Shown: positions 1 to 6,783, counted from the stretch's first letter. The stretch: DNA of 8,036 nt from Bacteroidetes bacterium GWA2_31_9b (GCA_001769005.1 MENE01000041.1:1-8036), one strand, 5' to 3'. The notes: a model not told the origin generated them from the sequence alone. Translations and numbers: made by a program.

Positions 1-93
1 GGATCAGAGTCAAATGATTTATACTATTTTGCATTAATAAACGTTACTCATAAAATTAAACCTAAACTTAGAAAAACATCCGTTAGATTTTAA
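1..93 (+). CDS. C-terminal end of a probable DUF6089/PorG-like outer-membrane protein (5' truncated by window)
   Basis: Reading frame 1 is open from the left edge to TAA at 91-93 and gives 30 residues with no in-frame ATG, so this is the 3' end of a gene that begins outside the window. Its tail contains NDLYYFALINVTHKI, which lines up with NDDWYSLCGISLCYKI at the end of the next gene (shared ND, aromatic/Tyr, a hydrophobic strand, then KI). This pattern fits the final transmembrane beta-strand of a small barrel. Inference: it is a paralogue of the downstream PorG-like gene. It lacks the Cys-Pro-x-Tyr ending seen there. The stop lies only 2 bases before the next start, so co-transcription is very likely. 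With only 30 residues the family call is tentative; any other barrel protein could end this way. Confidence 0.5.
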   Translation, partial: GSESNDLYYFALINVTHKIKPKLRKTSVRF

Positions 94-95
94 AA

Positions 96-764
96 ATGAA
101 AAAACTCTTTTTACTAATAGCTTTAATATCTACTTTTTTTTTTACTAATGCACAAAGCAAAACAGAAATTGGAATTATTTTAGGTACTTCTTATTATAAT
201 GGAGATATTAATCATTCACAACAATTTTATTCAACCTCGTTTGCAGGAGGACTTATATTAAAATACAATATTGATAAGCACTTAGCTATAGGTATAAAAG
301 GATTTTATGGTTCTTTAAAAGGAAACGATAACGATTTTAGTAATCCCGAAAATCAGTTACGTCAAAGTTCTTTTTCAACAGGAGTAATTGATATGTCTGC
401 ATTAGTTGAATTTAATTTTATGTCGTATGCAAGTTCTGGTTTTATTAAAAAAAATGACGAACGTTTTACTCCATTTGTATTTCTTGGTATTGGTGGAAGT
501 TATATATTTAATTCTTCGGGGTTTTCAAATCCCATTACAATTCCTTTTGGATTAGGAATTAAATATAATATCTTTGACCGCTTTACTTTAGGATTAGAAT
601 GGAGCTTTCATAAAACTTTTAACGATGAAATAGACGGAGTGATTACTATTCAGGATTCTGAAAATACTCCTGTAATTCATAACGACGATTGGTATTCATT
701 ATGTGGAATATCATTATGTTATAAAATTTTTAAAGAAGCAATCGATTGTCCGACATATAAATAG
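96..764 (+). CDS. porG: PorG-like DUF6089 outer-membrane beta-barrel protein
   Basis: A 222-residue exported protein. Residues 1-19 form a signal peptide (MKK, a hydrophobic Leu/Ile/Phe core, then TNA before Q20), typical for Bacteroidota. The rest alternates in short amphipathic strands rich in Gly and aromatics, as expected for an 8-stranded-type barrel. Recognisable family stretches are the early YYNGDI (33-38), FTPFVFLGIGGSY (124-136), IPFGLGIKYNIFDRFTLGLE (149-168), the acidic DEIDG (177-181) and a final strand followed by CPTY (218-221). Known: DUF6089 proteins include PorG of the type IX secretion system in Porphyromonas gingivalis, and the family typically sits directly before uppS-bamA, as here. 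Membership in a functional T9SS is inference, because no other T9SS gene is in view. The start at 96 gives an intact signal peptide and follows the previous stop by 2 bases in an A-rich context. Confidence 0.75.
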   Translation: MKKLFLLIALISTFFFTNAQSKTEIGIILGTSYYNGDINHSQQFYSTSFAGGLILKYNIDKHLAIGIKGFYGSLKGNDNDFSNPENQLRQSSFSTGVIDMSALVEFNFMSYASSGFIKKNDERFTPFVFLGIGGSYIFNSSGFSNPITIPFGLGIKYNIFDRFTLGLEWSFHKTFNDEIDGVITIQDSENTPVIHNDDWYSLCGISLCYKIFKEAIDCPTYK

Positions 765-771
765 GCATGTA

Positions 772-1518
772 ATGAATTTGAAAGAAAAAATAGATAGGAC
801 AAAGATGCCAAGACACATCGCAATAATTATGGATGGTAATGGCAGATGGGCTCAAAAAAAAGGAAATCAACGAATTTTTGGACATAAAAATGGTGTTAAA
901 GCTGTTCAGGAAGTTGTTGAAGGAGCTGGTGAAGTTGGTGTAGAATACCTAACACTTTATGCATTTTCTACCGAAAACTGGGGGCGCCCAAAACTCGAAA
1001 TAGATGCCCTTATGACTTTATTAGTTTCAACAATTAATTCCGAAACTGAAACACTTTTAAAAAATAATGTACGTTTATTGACTATTGGTAATACAAGCGG
1101 ATTACCAAATAATGTTCAGCAAAACTTAAAAGAAATAATTGAAAAAACATCAAAAAATACAGGATTAACATTAATTTTGGCGCTTAATTATAGTGCACGT
1201 TGGGAAATTTTAAATGCTGTTAAAACTATTGTTACAGATTCGAAAAAATCAACTTTTAATATTGATGATATTGATTCTGAATATTTTGAAAAGCATTTAA
1301 ATACATCAGGGATACCTGATCCTGACCTGTTAATCAGAACAAGTGGTGAATATAGAATAAGTAATTTTTTAGTTTGGCAAATAGCATATACCGAATTGTA
1401 TTTTACTCAAGTGTTATGGCCCGATTTTAGGAAAAACGACTTGTTTGATGCAATTATTGATTTCCAGAACCGAGAACGTAGATTTGGAAAAACAAGTGAC
1501 CAGTTAAAAGACCGTTAA
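772..1518 (+). CDS. uppS: Undecaprenyl diphosphate synthase (cis-prenyltransferase)
   Basis: A 248-residue cytosolic enzyme that elongates farnesyl diphosphate with isopentenyl diphosphate into C55 undecaprenyl diphosphate, precursor of the lipid carrier for peptidoglycan and other envelope glycans. The signature MDGNGRWA (20-27) carries the catalytic Asp21 and the Gly/Arg phosphate contacts. Further family motifs are FGHKNG (36-41), TLYAFSTENWGRP (61-73), NYSARWE (139-145), RTSGEYRISNF (189-199) and the C-terminal LWPDF and NRERRFG. Start choice: the frame stays open upstream to an ATG at 703, but that would overlap the previous gene by 62 bases and add 23 residues that do not look like the family. 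The ATG at 772 gives a normal length and has a weak AGG six bases upstream (763-765). ATG at 805 is a further in-frame option that leaves the MDGNGR core intact. It lies 7 bases after the porG-like stop and 21 before bamA. Confidence 0.96.
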   Translation: MNLKEKIDRTKMPRHIAIIMDGNGRWAQKKGNQRIFGHKNGVKAVQEVVEGAGEVGVEYLTLYAFSTENWGRPKLEIDALMTLLVSTINSETETLLKNNVRLLTIGNTSGLPNNVQQNLKEIIEKTSKNTGLTLILALNYSARWEILNAVKTIVTDSKKSTFNIDDIDSEYFEKHLNTSGIPDPDLLIRTSGEYRISNFLVWQIAYTELYFTQVLWPDFRKNDLFDAIIDFQNRERRFGKTSDQLKDR

Positions 1519-1539
1519 ATATTAATATCTTTAAATAGA

Positions 1540-4152
1540 ATGCGAAGAAAGCTCTTATTAAGTTTCATGATTTTAGTTGCAGGATTACAATTATCAGCAC
1601 AAGAAGAAACAGATTACTCATCAATGAGTGTTATTGATTATAGAAAACCTCAAAATTATATTATTAAAGATATTACTGTTTCAGGTATAAAATATCTCGA
1701 TAAAAATATACTTGTAACATTATCTGGTTTAACAGTTAACAGACAAATATCGGTACCCGGCGAAGATATTACTAGATCAATTGAAAAATTATGGAATCAG
1801 GGTCTTTTTTCAGATGTTAAGATTTTAACAACTGATATTCAGGGTGATAGTATTTCTTTAGAAATTTTTCTACAGGAAAGATATAGATTATCAGATTTCG
1901 AAATTATTGGTTTGAAGAAAAGTCAGGAAAAAGACCTACGTGAAGCTCTTGAATTAAAACGTGGAGTTCAGGTTACCGAAAACACATTAAATAATGCTAA
2001 GAGAACCATAAACGATTATTTGTTTAAAAAGAAGTATTTATTTGCAAAGGTTGATATTGTTCAATCAGACGATACTGTTTCGAAAACAAACAACGTTATG
2101 CTTAAAGTATTGATTGATAAAGGGAAAAAAGTTAAGATTAAAGAAATTAATTTCGTTGGCAATGAGGTTTTTACTGATGCCAAACTCCGTCGTAAGATGA
2201 AAGCAACAAAACGAAGAGATATTAATATTTTTAAAGGATCAAAATATATTGAAAGTGATTACAAAGATGATAAAAATCTTGTTGTAACAGCATACAATGA
2301 AAAAGGATATCGCGATGCAGAAATAGTAAGTGATAGTATTTATAAAATTAGTGATAAACGAATTGGAATTAAAATAAATATTTTCGAAGGCAAACAGTAT
2401 TTTTTCAGAAACATAGAATGGGTTGGTAATACTAAATATTCTTCTTCAGTTTTAGATGCATCACTAAAAATTAAAAAAGGTGATGCTTATGATACTGAAA
2501 TGCTTACAAAAAGGTTGAATGTTGATGAAGATGCAGTAAGTAATTTATATCTTGATAATGGTTATCTATTTTTTAATGTAAATCCTACAATTCAAAAAAT
2601 TGATGGCGATTCTATTGATCTTCAAATGAGATTATACGAAGGAAAGAGAGTTCGTTTAAACAATATAATTATTAAAGGTAACGATAAAACGAACGAACAT
2701 GTAATTCGTAGAGAATTAAGAACAAAACCTGGTGAATTATTCAGTAAATCTGAAATTATGCGTTCGCAACGTGAAATTGCTCAGCTTGGTCATTTCGACC
2801 CTGAACAATTCGGAATAGAACCAATAAACATTAATCAATCTGAAGGAACAGTTGATCTGGAATATACATTGGTTGAAAAATCAAACGATCAGCTGGAAAT
2901 AGCAGGAGGATGGGGTGCTAATATGTTTATCGGTACAATAGGATTACGTTTTAGTAATTTTTCAATAAAACGAATTCTTAAAAAAGATTCTTGGCGACCA
3001 ATTCCCTCCGGCGATGGACAAACACTTAGTTTAAGAGTTCAAACAAATGGTGAATATTACTCATCATACAGTGTTAGTTTAATGGAACCTTGGTTTGGTG
3101 GAAAAAAACCTAATGCGTTTTCTGTTTCTTTTTATCATACAACACGAAAAAGTTCAAGCTCAAGCTATTTTGGAGAAGTTGGCGATGAATATATTAAAAT
3201 TACTGGTGCATCAGTTGGTTTAGGACAAAGATTAAAATGGCCAGATGATTATTTTACAATCTCTAATTCATTAAACTATCAATTATATAGATTAAACGAT
3301 TGGAGTGGTTTTATTATGAGTAATGGAAGAGCAAATAACTTTAGTTTTGAATCTACAATTGCTAGAAGTTCAATCGATTGGCCAATTTATCCACGAAGAG
3401 GTTCTACATTCTCTTTAAGTATACAGATAACTCCTCCTTACTCATTATTTAAGGATGATAATTGGTGGGTACTTAGTGATGAAGCCAAAACGAATATCGA
3501 AGATGATTTAATCGAAGAAAATGGTGACTCTTGGACAGAACTAACAGCTTCAGAACAAGCATTAATTTTGCAAAACAATTATGATGATAATGAAAGTCAA
3601 GAAAAATTCAAATGGCTCGAATATCATAAATGGACTTATAAAGGTGCTTGGTACTTAAAAGTATGGAAAGATTTAGTACTTGCTGCAAATACTGAATTTG
3701 GTTATCTTGGATATTTTGATAAAAATGTAGGAGCTGCTCCATTTGGCAAATTTGTTTTAGGTGGAGATGGTTTATCGGGATATAATATGTACGATGAAGA
3801 TTATATTGGACTAAGAGGTTATGAAAATGGAACATTAACTCCTTACAACAGTAGTGGACAGAAAGCTGGTAATGTATATGAAAAAATAAATTTTGAATTG
3901 CGTTACCCAATATCTCTCAAACCACAGGCAGTGGTATATGTACTTGCATTTGTTGAAGCAGGTAATGCATGGGAAAGTATCGATACGTTTAATCCATTTA
4001 AAGTAAAACGATCGGCAGGTATTGGTTTAAGAGCATTTTTACCAATGTTTGGATTACTTGGTGTTGACTGGGGATACGGATTTGACGACATTCCAGGAAA
4101 ACCTGACGTTAACGGAAGTCAGTTTCACTTTGTTATCGGACAACAATTTTAA
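1540..4152 (+). CDS. bamA: Outer-membrane protein assembly factor BamA (Omp85 family)
   Basis: An 870-residue outer-membrane insertase that folds and inserts beta-barrel proteins. A signal peptide spans about 1-20 (MRRKLLLSF..., LQLSA before Q21). Five POTRA repeats follow at about 41-117, 118-199, 200-286, 287-371 and 372-448. Each opens with an 'I..I.(F/V/W).G' strand (ITVSGIKYL, FEIIGL, INFVGNEVF, IEWVGNTKY, IIIKGNDKT), has a Tyr/Gly-rich helix-strand element (NEKGYRDA, LDNGYLFF), and ends in an EG(K)-type turn. The Omp85 barrel occupies about 455-870 and includes GGDGLSGY (741-748), LRGY (758-761; position of the canonical VRGF loop-6 motif, a conservative variant) and a terminal aromatic, F870. 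An acidic loop of about 45 residues (647-690) sits inside the barrel. Length is normal for Bacteroidota BamA. It is followed after 11 bases by two periplasmic chaperone genes, a conserved pairing. The ATG at 1540 is supported by the intact signal peptide. Confidence 0.96.
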   Translation: MRRKLLLSFMILVAGLQLSAQEETDYSSMSVIDYRKPQNYIIKDITVSGIKYLDKNILVTLSGLTVNRQISVPGEDITRSIEKLWNQGLFSDVKILTTDIQGDSISLEIFLQERYRLSDFEIIGLKKSQEKDLREALELKRGVQVTENTLNNAKRTINDYLFKKKYLFAKVDIVQSDDTVSKTNNVMLKVLIDKGKKVKIKEINFVGNEVFTDAKLRRKMKATKRRDINIFKGSKYIESDYKDDKNLVVTAYNEKGYRDAEIVSDSIYKISDKRIGIKINIFEGKQYFFRNIEWVGNTKYSSSVLDASLKIKKGDAYDTEMLTKRLNVDEDAVSNLYLDNGYLFFNVNPTIQKIDGDSIDLQMRLYEGKRVRLNNIIIKGNDKTNEHVIRRELRTKPGELFSKSEIMRSQREIAQLGHFDPEQFGIEPININQSEGTVDLEYTLVEKSNDQLEIAGGWGANMFIGTIGLRFSNFSIKRILKKDSWRPIPSGDGQTLSLRVQTNGEYYSSYSVSLMEPWFGGKKPNAFSVSFYHTTRKSSSSSYFGEVGDEYIKITGASVGLGQRLKWPDDYFTISNSLNYQLYRLNDWSGFIMSNGRANNFSFESTIARSSIDWPIYPRRGSTFSLSIQITPPYSLFKDDNWWVLSDEAKTNIEDDLIEENGDSWTELTASEQALILQNNYDDNESQEKFKWLEYHKWTYKGAWYLKVWKDLVLAANTEFGYLGYFDKNVGAAPFGKFVLGGDGLSGYNMYDEDYIGLRGYENGTLTPYNSSGQKAGNVYEKINFELRYPISLKPQAVVYVLAFVEAGNAWESIDTFNPFKVKRSAGIGLRAFLPMFGLLGVDWGYGFDDIPGKPDVNGSQFHFVIGQQF

Positions 4153-4163
4153 AACTAAATGCC

Positions 4164-4676
4164 ATGAAGAAAGTAGCTTTAATAATTACCTTTCTATTAT
4201 TAGTAGTACAATCATATTCGCAAAAGATTGCATATGTTGATACCGAATACATATTGAGTAAAATTCCTGCGTATAAAGCTGCTCAGGATAAATTAAATCA
4301 ACTTTCAAAAGAATGGCAAAAAGAAATTGAAATTGAATATGCCGAAGTTGATAAATTATATAAGGATTTTCAAACAGAGAAAATTCTTTTAACTGACGAA
4401 ATGAAAACAAATAGGGAGAAAGAACTTGTTATGAGAGAAAAATCAGTTAAAGAATTACAAAAAAAATACTTCGGACAAGAGGGAATGTTGTTTAAAAAAA
4501 GGATTGAATTAATAAAACCTCTTCAGGATGAAATATTCAATGCAATTAAGACAATGGCAGAAACAGGAAATTATGGTATTGTTTTTGATACATCGGGTGG
4601 AGCAACAATACTATATACTGATCCGAAACACGATAAGAGTGATGAAATTTTAGAAAAATTAGGGTATAAAAATTAA
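4164..4676 (+). CDS. OmpH/Skp-family periplasmic chaperone, copy 1
   Basis: A 170-residue exported protein of normal Skp/OmpH length. The signal peptide is about 1-19 (MKKVALIITFLLLVVQSYS, then Q20). The mature protein begins with IAYVDTEYIL (22-31), the family's first strand and helix start. A long Lys/Glu-rich helical stretch at about 37-118 fits the two coiled-coil arms, and a closing strand region GIVFDTSGGATILYTD (138-153) is typical of the family. Known: Skp-type trimers hold unfolded outer-membrane proteins in the periplasm and hand them to BAM; location directly after bamA supports that role. It begins 11 bases after the bamA stop, with a tiny out-of-frame ATG-CCA-TGA just ahead of and overlapping the start. 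The sequence differs clearly from copy 2, so this is an old duplication. Confidence 0.92.
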   Translation: MKKVALIITFLLLVVQSYSQKIAYVDTEYILSKIPAYKAAQDKLNQLSKEWQKEIEIEYAEVDKLYKDFQTEKILLTDEMKTNREKELVMREKSVKELQKKYFGQEGMLFKKRIELIKPLQDEIFNAIKTMAETGNYGIVFDTSGGATILYTDPKHDKSDEILEKLGYKN

Positions 4677-4681
4677 TTTAT

Positions 4682-4689
4682 TAAATTTG
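4682..4689 (+). promoter_or_regulatory. Possible internal promoter -7 element for the second ompH gene
   Basis: TAAATTTG matches the Bacteroidota sigma-factor -7 consensus TAnnTTTG exactly, and it lies 29 bases before the ATG at 4719. No TTG or TTTG is seen at the expected -33 distance, and such a match is not rare in DNA this AT-rich. This is weak support only; the gene may be read solely from the operon promoter upstream. Confidence 0.2.
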
Positions 4690-4718
4690 TTAATTATTAA
4701 AAAAAAAATCGAAGAAAT

Positions 4719-5243
4719 ATGAAAAAGTTTTTAGGATTATTTTTAGTTGGTATATTTATTACAACTACTGGTTTATATGCACAAAAGACCGATTTAAAAT
4801 TCGGACATATTAATTCAAATGAATTATTAAGTCTTATGCCTGAACGTGCAACTGCTACCACAGATTTACAAGCTTATGGACAAATGCTTCAAAAAGAAAT
4901 GGAAGCTATGCAAACAGAGTATCAGACAAAAGTAAATGCATACGTTGAAAAACAAGCAACTTATTCTGATTTGGTTAAAAAATCAAAGGAAACTGAAATT
5001 CAGGAAATGCAACGTAGAATTCAGGATTTTCAAGCAACAGCTCAACAAGATTTTCAACAAAAAGAAACTGAACTTATGCAACCTATAATTGACAAAGCTC
5101 AGGCAGCAATAGAAAAAGTAGGTAAAGAAAATGGATTTATTTACATTTTTGACTTAAGCAATGGTTCTGTAGCATATTTTTCTGCTCAAAGCATTGACAT
5201 TTTACCTTTAGTAAAAAAAGAATTAGGTATTGTAACTCAATAA
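4719..5243 (+). CDS. OmpH/Skp-family periplasmic chaperone, copy 2
   Basis: A 174-residue exported protein. The signal peptide is about 1-21 (MKKFLGLFLVGIFITTTGLYA before Q22, a classic AQ site). The mature part starts FGHINSNELLSLMPE (28-42), the family's first strand and helix. A Gln/Glu/Lys-rich coiled-coil segment runs from about 48 to 135 (QAYGQMLQKEMEAMQ... QQDFQQKETELMQP), and it closes with GFIYIFDLSNGSVAYFS (139-155). It is notably Gln-rich, unlike the Lys/Glu-rich copy 1, suggesting a different client range or oligomer surface (inference). It lies 42 bases after copy 1, in a gap that holds a possible promoter element, and just before a strong hairpin terminator. Two OmpH genes after bamA are a common Bacteroidota arrangement. 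Chaperone function is from family knowledge. Confidence 0.92.
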   Translation: MKKFLGLFLVGIFITTTGLYAQKTDLKFGHINSNELLSLMPERATATTDLQAYGQMLQKEMEAMQTEYQTKVNAYVEKQATYSDLVKKSKETEIQEMQRRIQDFQATAQQDFQQKETELMQPIIDKAQAAIEKVGKENGFIYIFDLSNGSVAYFSAQSIDILPLVKKELGIVTQ

Positions 5244-5260
5244 ATATCTTTTATAGAAAT

Positions 5261-5295
5261 AAAAGACCATCTTTTTTAAAAAGATGGTCTTTTTT
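5261..5295 (+). terminator. Rho-independent terminator hairpin at the end of the ompH pair
   Basis: The arm AAAAGACCATCTTTTT (5261-5276) is a perfect reverse complement of AAAAAGATGGTCTTTT (5278-5293), leaving about 15 realistic base pairs and a tiny loop around 5276-5278, followed by a T tract ending at 5295. The flanking A run (5261-5264) would also give a U tract on the opposite strand, so it could act in both directions. It lies 17 bases after the second ompH stop. The T tract ends 10 bases before the murI start codon, so it also sits in any murI leader transcribed from further upstream. Confidence 0.85.
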
Positions 5296-5305
5296 ATAAA
5301 TAGTT

Positions 5306-6091
5306 ATGAATAACAGACCGATAGGAATATTTGATTCAGGTGTTGGAGGATTATCCGTTTGGCGTGAGTTGATTAAAACTTTGCCAAATGAGTCTGTCAT
5401 ATATTACGCAGATACTGCAAATTGCCCTTATGGTCCAAAATCACAATCTGAAATAATATGTATTGTCGATAAAGTTGTTCGGTTTCTTTTGTCGAAAAAT
5501 GTTAAACTAATTGTAGTTGCATGTAATACAGCTACAGCTGCCGCAATTGATTATCTCAGATCAACATATCCAGTACCTTTTATTGGTATGGAACCGGCAG
5601 TTAAGCCTGCAGCATTAAATTCAAAAACTAAAAGCATTGCAGTTTTAGCTACCGAAGGTACTTTTAATGGTAAATTGTATTTAGAAACCAGTCAAAGATT
5701 TGCTTCCGATGTTGATTTACATATTAAAATTGGTGATAAATTGGTCGATATTGTAGAAAAAAATAAAATTAACGAAGCAGAAACAGAAATTCACCTTAGA
5801 GAGCTTATGGCTCCTTTGATTCAAAAAAATATTGATCATCTAGTATTAGGATGTACACACTATCCTTTTTTAACAGATGTATTAAAAAAAGTGCTTCCGG
5901 AAAATGTAAATATTATTGATCCAGCACCTGCAGTTGTTAAACAAACAGCTAAAATACTTTCAGATACTAATTTGCAAAATAGTTTAAATGAAAAACCTGA
6001 ATATGAATTTTATTCATCAGGAGATTCTAGGGTTTTGAAATCATTTGTTTTAAAAATTACAAATAAAGAATTTTCTGTTAAATCTATTTAA
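5306..6091 (+). CDS. murI: Glutamate racemase
   Basis: A 261-residue cytosolic, cofactor-independent racemase converting L-glutamate to D-glutamate for the peptidoglycan stem peptide (used by MurD). The N-terminal GIFDSGVGGLSV (7-18) carries the conserved Asp10-Ser11. The first catalytic cysteine is Cys73 in VACNTATAA (71-79), and the second is Cys183 in LGCTHYPF (181-188). The PYG substrate loop (41-43), IGMEPAVKPA (93-102) and IDPAPAVV (204-211) are also present. Length is normal and no key residue is missing. The ATG at 5306 is right because the FDSG motif follows at the usual distance. There is no Shine-Dalgarno. It lies 62 bases after the second ompH gene with a strong terminator in between. 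It converges with the reverse-strand gene downstream, with one base between the stop codons. Confidence 0.96.
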   Translation: MNNRPIGIFDSGVGGLSVWRELIKTLPNESVIYYADTANCPYGPKSQSEIICIVDKVVRFLLSKNVKLIVVACNTATAAAIDYLRSTYPVPFIGMEPAVKPAALNSKTKSIAVLATEGTFNGKLYLETSQRFASDVDLHIKIGDKLVDIVEKNKINEAETEIHLRELMAPLIQKNIDHLVLGCTHYPFLTDVLKKVLPENVNIIDPAPAVVKQTAKILSDTNLQNSLNEKPEYEFYSSGDSRVLKSFVLKITNKEFSVKSI

Positions 6092-6092
6092 A

Positions 6093-6614
6093 TCAAGATT
6101 TTTCATCATACCATTTCGAGTACATCAAATAATTATTTGCAATTTTCTCAATCATTTCTTTGGTTTGATGAATATCTATCGATTTAATTCTTTTTGCGGG
6201 AACTCCTCCATAAATACTCCCGGGTTCAACAATTGTGCTATCCAATACCAATGCCCCTGCTGCAATAATTGAGTTTTCACCAATAACTGCATGATCCATA
6301 ACTATTGCACCCATTCCAATTAAAACATTGTTGTGTATAGTGGCACCGTGAATTATAACATTATGACCTATTGAAACATTATCTCCAATATTTATTTTTG
6401 ATTTTTCGTACAAGCAATGCAAAACTGCCCCATCTTGAATATTTACTTTATTTCCGATAGATATTGAATTAACATCACCCCTGATTACTGTATTAAACCA
6501 CACACTACAATCGTCACCCATTATTACATCACCAACAATAGTTGAATTATCTGCTAAAAAGCAATTTGTTCCAAATTTGGGAGTAAATCCTCTTATTGAT
6601 TTTATTAAAGCCAT
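6093..6614 (-). CDS. Gamma-class carbonic-anhydrase-like hexapeptide-repeat protein (YrdA/PaaY type)
   Basis: A 173-residue cytosolic protein without signal peptide. It is built of left-handed beta-helix hexapeptide repeats from about 22 to 136 (for example STIVGDVIMGDDCSVW, VNIQDGAVLH, INIGDNVSIGHNVII, VLIGMGAIV), followed by a C-terminal helix (about 150-170). The gamma-carbonic-anhydrase metal site is intact: His66 (VLH), His84 (SIGH) and His89 (IIHG), together with Arg45-Gly-Asp47 and Gln60-Asp61. It lacks the longer acidic loop of the archaeal Cam prototype, as most bacterial YrdA-like relatives do, so true carbonic anhydrase activity is uncertain; other members act as thioesterases or have no known activity. 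The start is on the complement of 6612-6614, followed directly by the conserved N-terminal strand. It faces murI tail to tail and is divergent from korA across a 255-base gap. Confidence 0.9.
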   Translation of the reverse strand: MALIKSIRGFTPKFGTNCFLADNSTIVGDVIMGDDCSVWFNTVIRGDVNSISIGNKVNIQDGAVLHCLYEKSKINIGDNVSIGHNVIIHGATIHNNVLIGMGAIVMDHAVIGENSIIAAGALVLDSTIVEPGSIYGGVPAKRIKSIDIHQTKEMIEKIANNYLMYSKWYDEKS

Positions 6615-6691
6615 TTTTTAAAAATTAATGAATAGCAATCATTTTAAAACTGAGAAAAATCATATTTGAAAAATATAAAATTATATGAAAA

Positions 6692-6762
6692 ATAAGGATT
6701 AATTAATTTACAATGATTAATTTTGTGCCAATATTAGAAAAAAGTTTAATTATAAGGATTAA
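6692..6762 (+). repeat. 11-base direct repeat ATAAGGATTAA, two copies 60 bases apart
   Basis: ATAAGGATTAA occurs at 6692-6702 and again at 6752-6762, exactly 60 bases start to start. The GG core makes it less likely to be pure AT-rich chance than most short repeats here, and both copies are followed by similar TTAAT-type sequence. The placement in a divergent promoter region and the near-integral number of helical turns would suit a pair of binding sites for one regulator, but that is inference. The copies are short and could be coincidental. Confidence 0.4.
6718..6725 (+). promoter_or_regulatory. Possible -7 promoter element for korA
   Basis: TAATTTTG is an exact match to the Bacteroidota -7 consensus TAnnTTTG and is the only forward match in this intergenic region. 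It lies between the two ATAAGGATTAA copies and about 145 bases before the korA ATG. No TTG/TTTG is seen at the -33 position. If used, the korA transcript would carry a leader of roughly 140 bases that includes the inverted repeat at 6784-6820. Confidence 0.25.
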
Positions 6763-6783
6763 ATTAATAAAAAAATACTAGCG

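Noticed and set aside
703..771. N-terminal extension of uppS to the ATG at 703
   Set aside because: It would overlap the porG-like gene by 62 bases and add 23 residues unlike the family; the ATG at 772 gives standard length and follows a weak AGG.
982..989. GGGCGCCC, a GC palindrome in AT-rich DNA within uppS
   Set aside because: It is fully explained by the codons for the conserved NWGRP motif.
3608..4091. Reverse-strand open frames (3608-3910 and 3903-4091) inside bamA
   Set aside because: They are shadows of the conserved BamA barrel sequence, with low-complexity translations and no start signal or neighbour logic.
4049..4240. 63-codon forward frame spanning the bamA/ompH junction
   Set aside because: It lies in another frame across two well-supported genes and its translation resembles no known protein.
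4186..4410. 74-codon reverse frame inside the first ompH gene
   Set aside because: It is antisense to a clear OmpH coding region, with no independent support.
5230..5252. TTG at 5230-5232 with TATCTTTT at 5245-5252 as a murI promoter
   Set aside because: The spacer is only 12 bases, far from the 19-21 or so expected, and the -7 element lacks the final G.
6080..6101. AAATCT/AGATTT repeat as a bidirectional terminator between murI and the reverse-strand gene
   Set aside because: Six AT-rich pairs with a 10-base loop are too weak to call a terminator.
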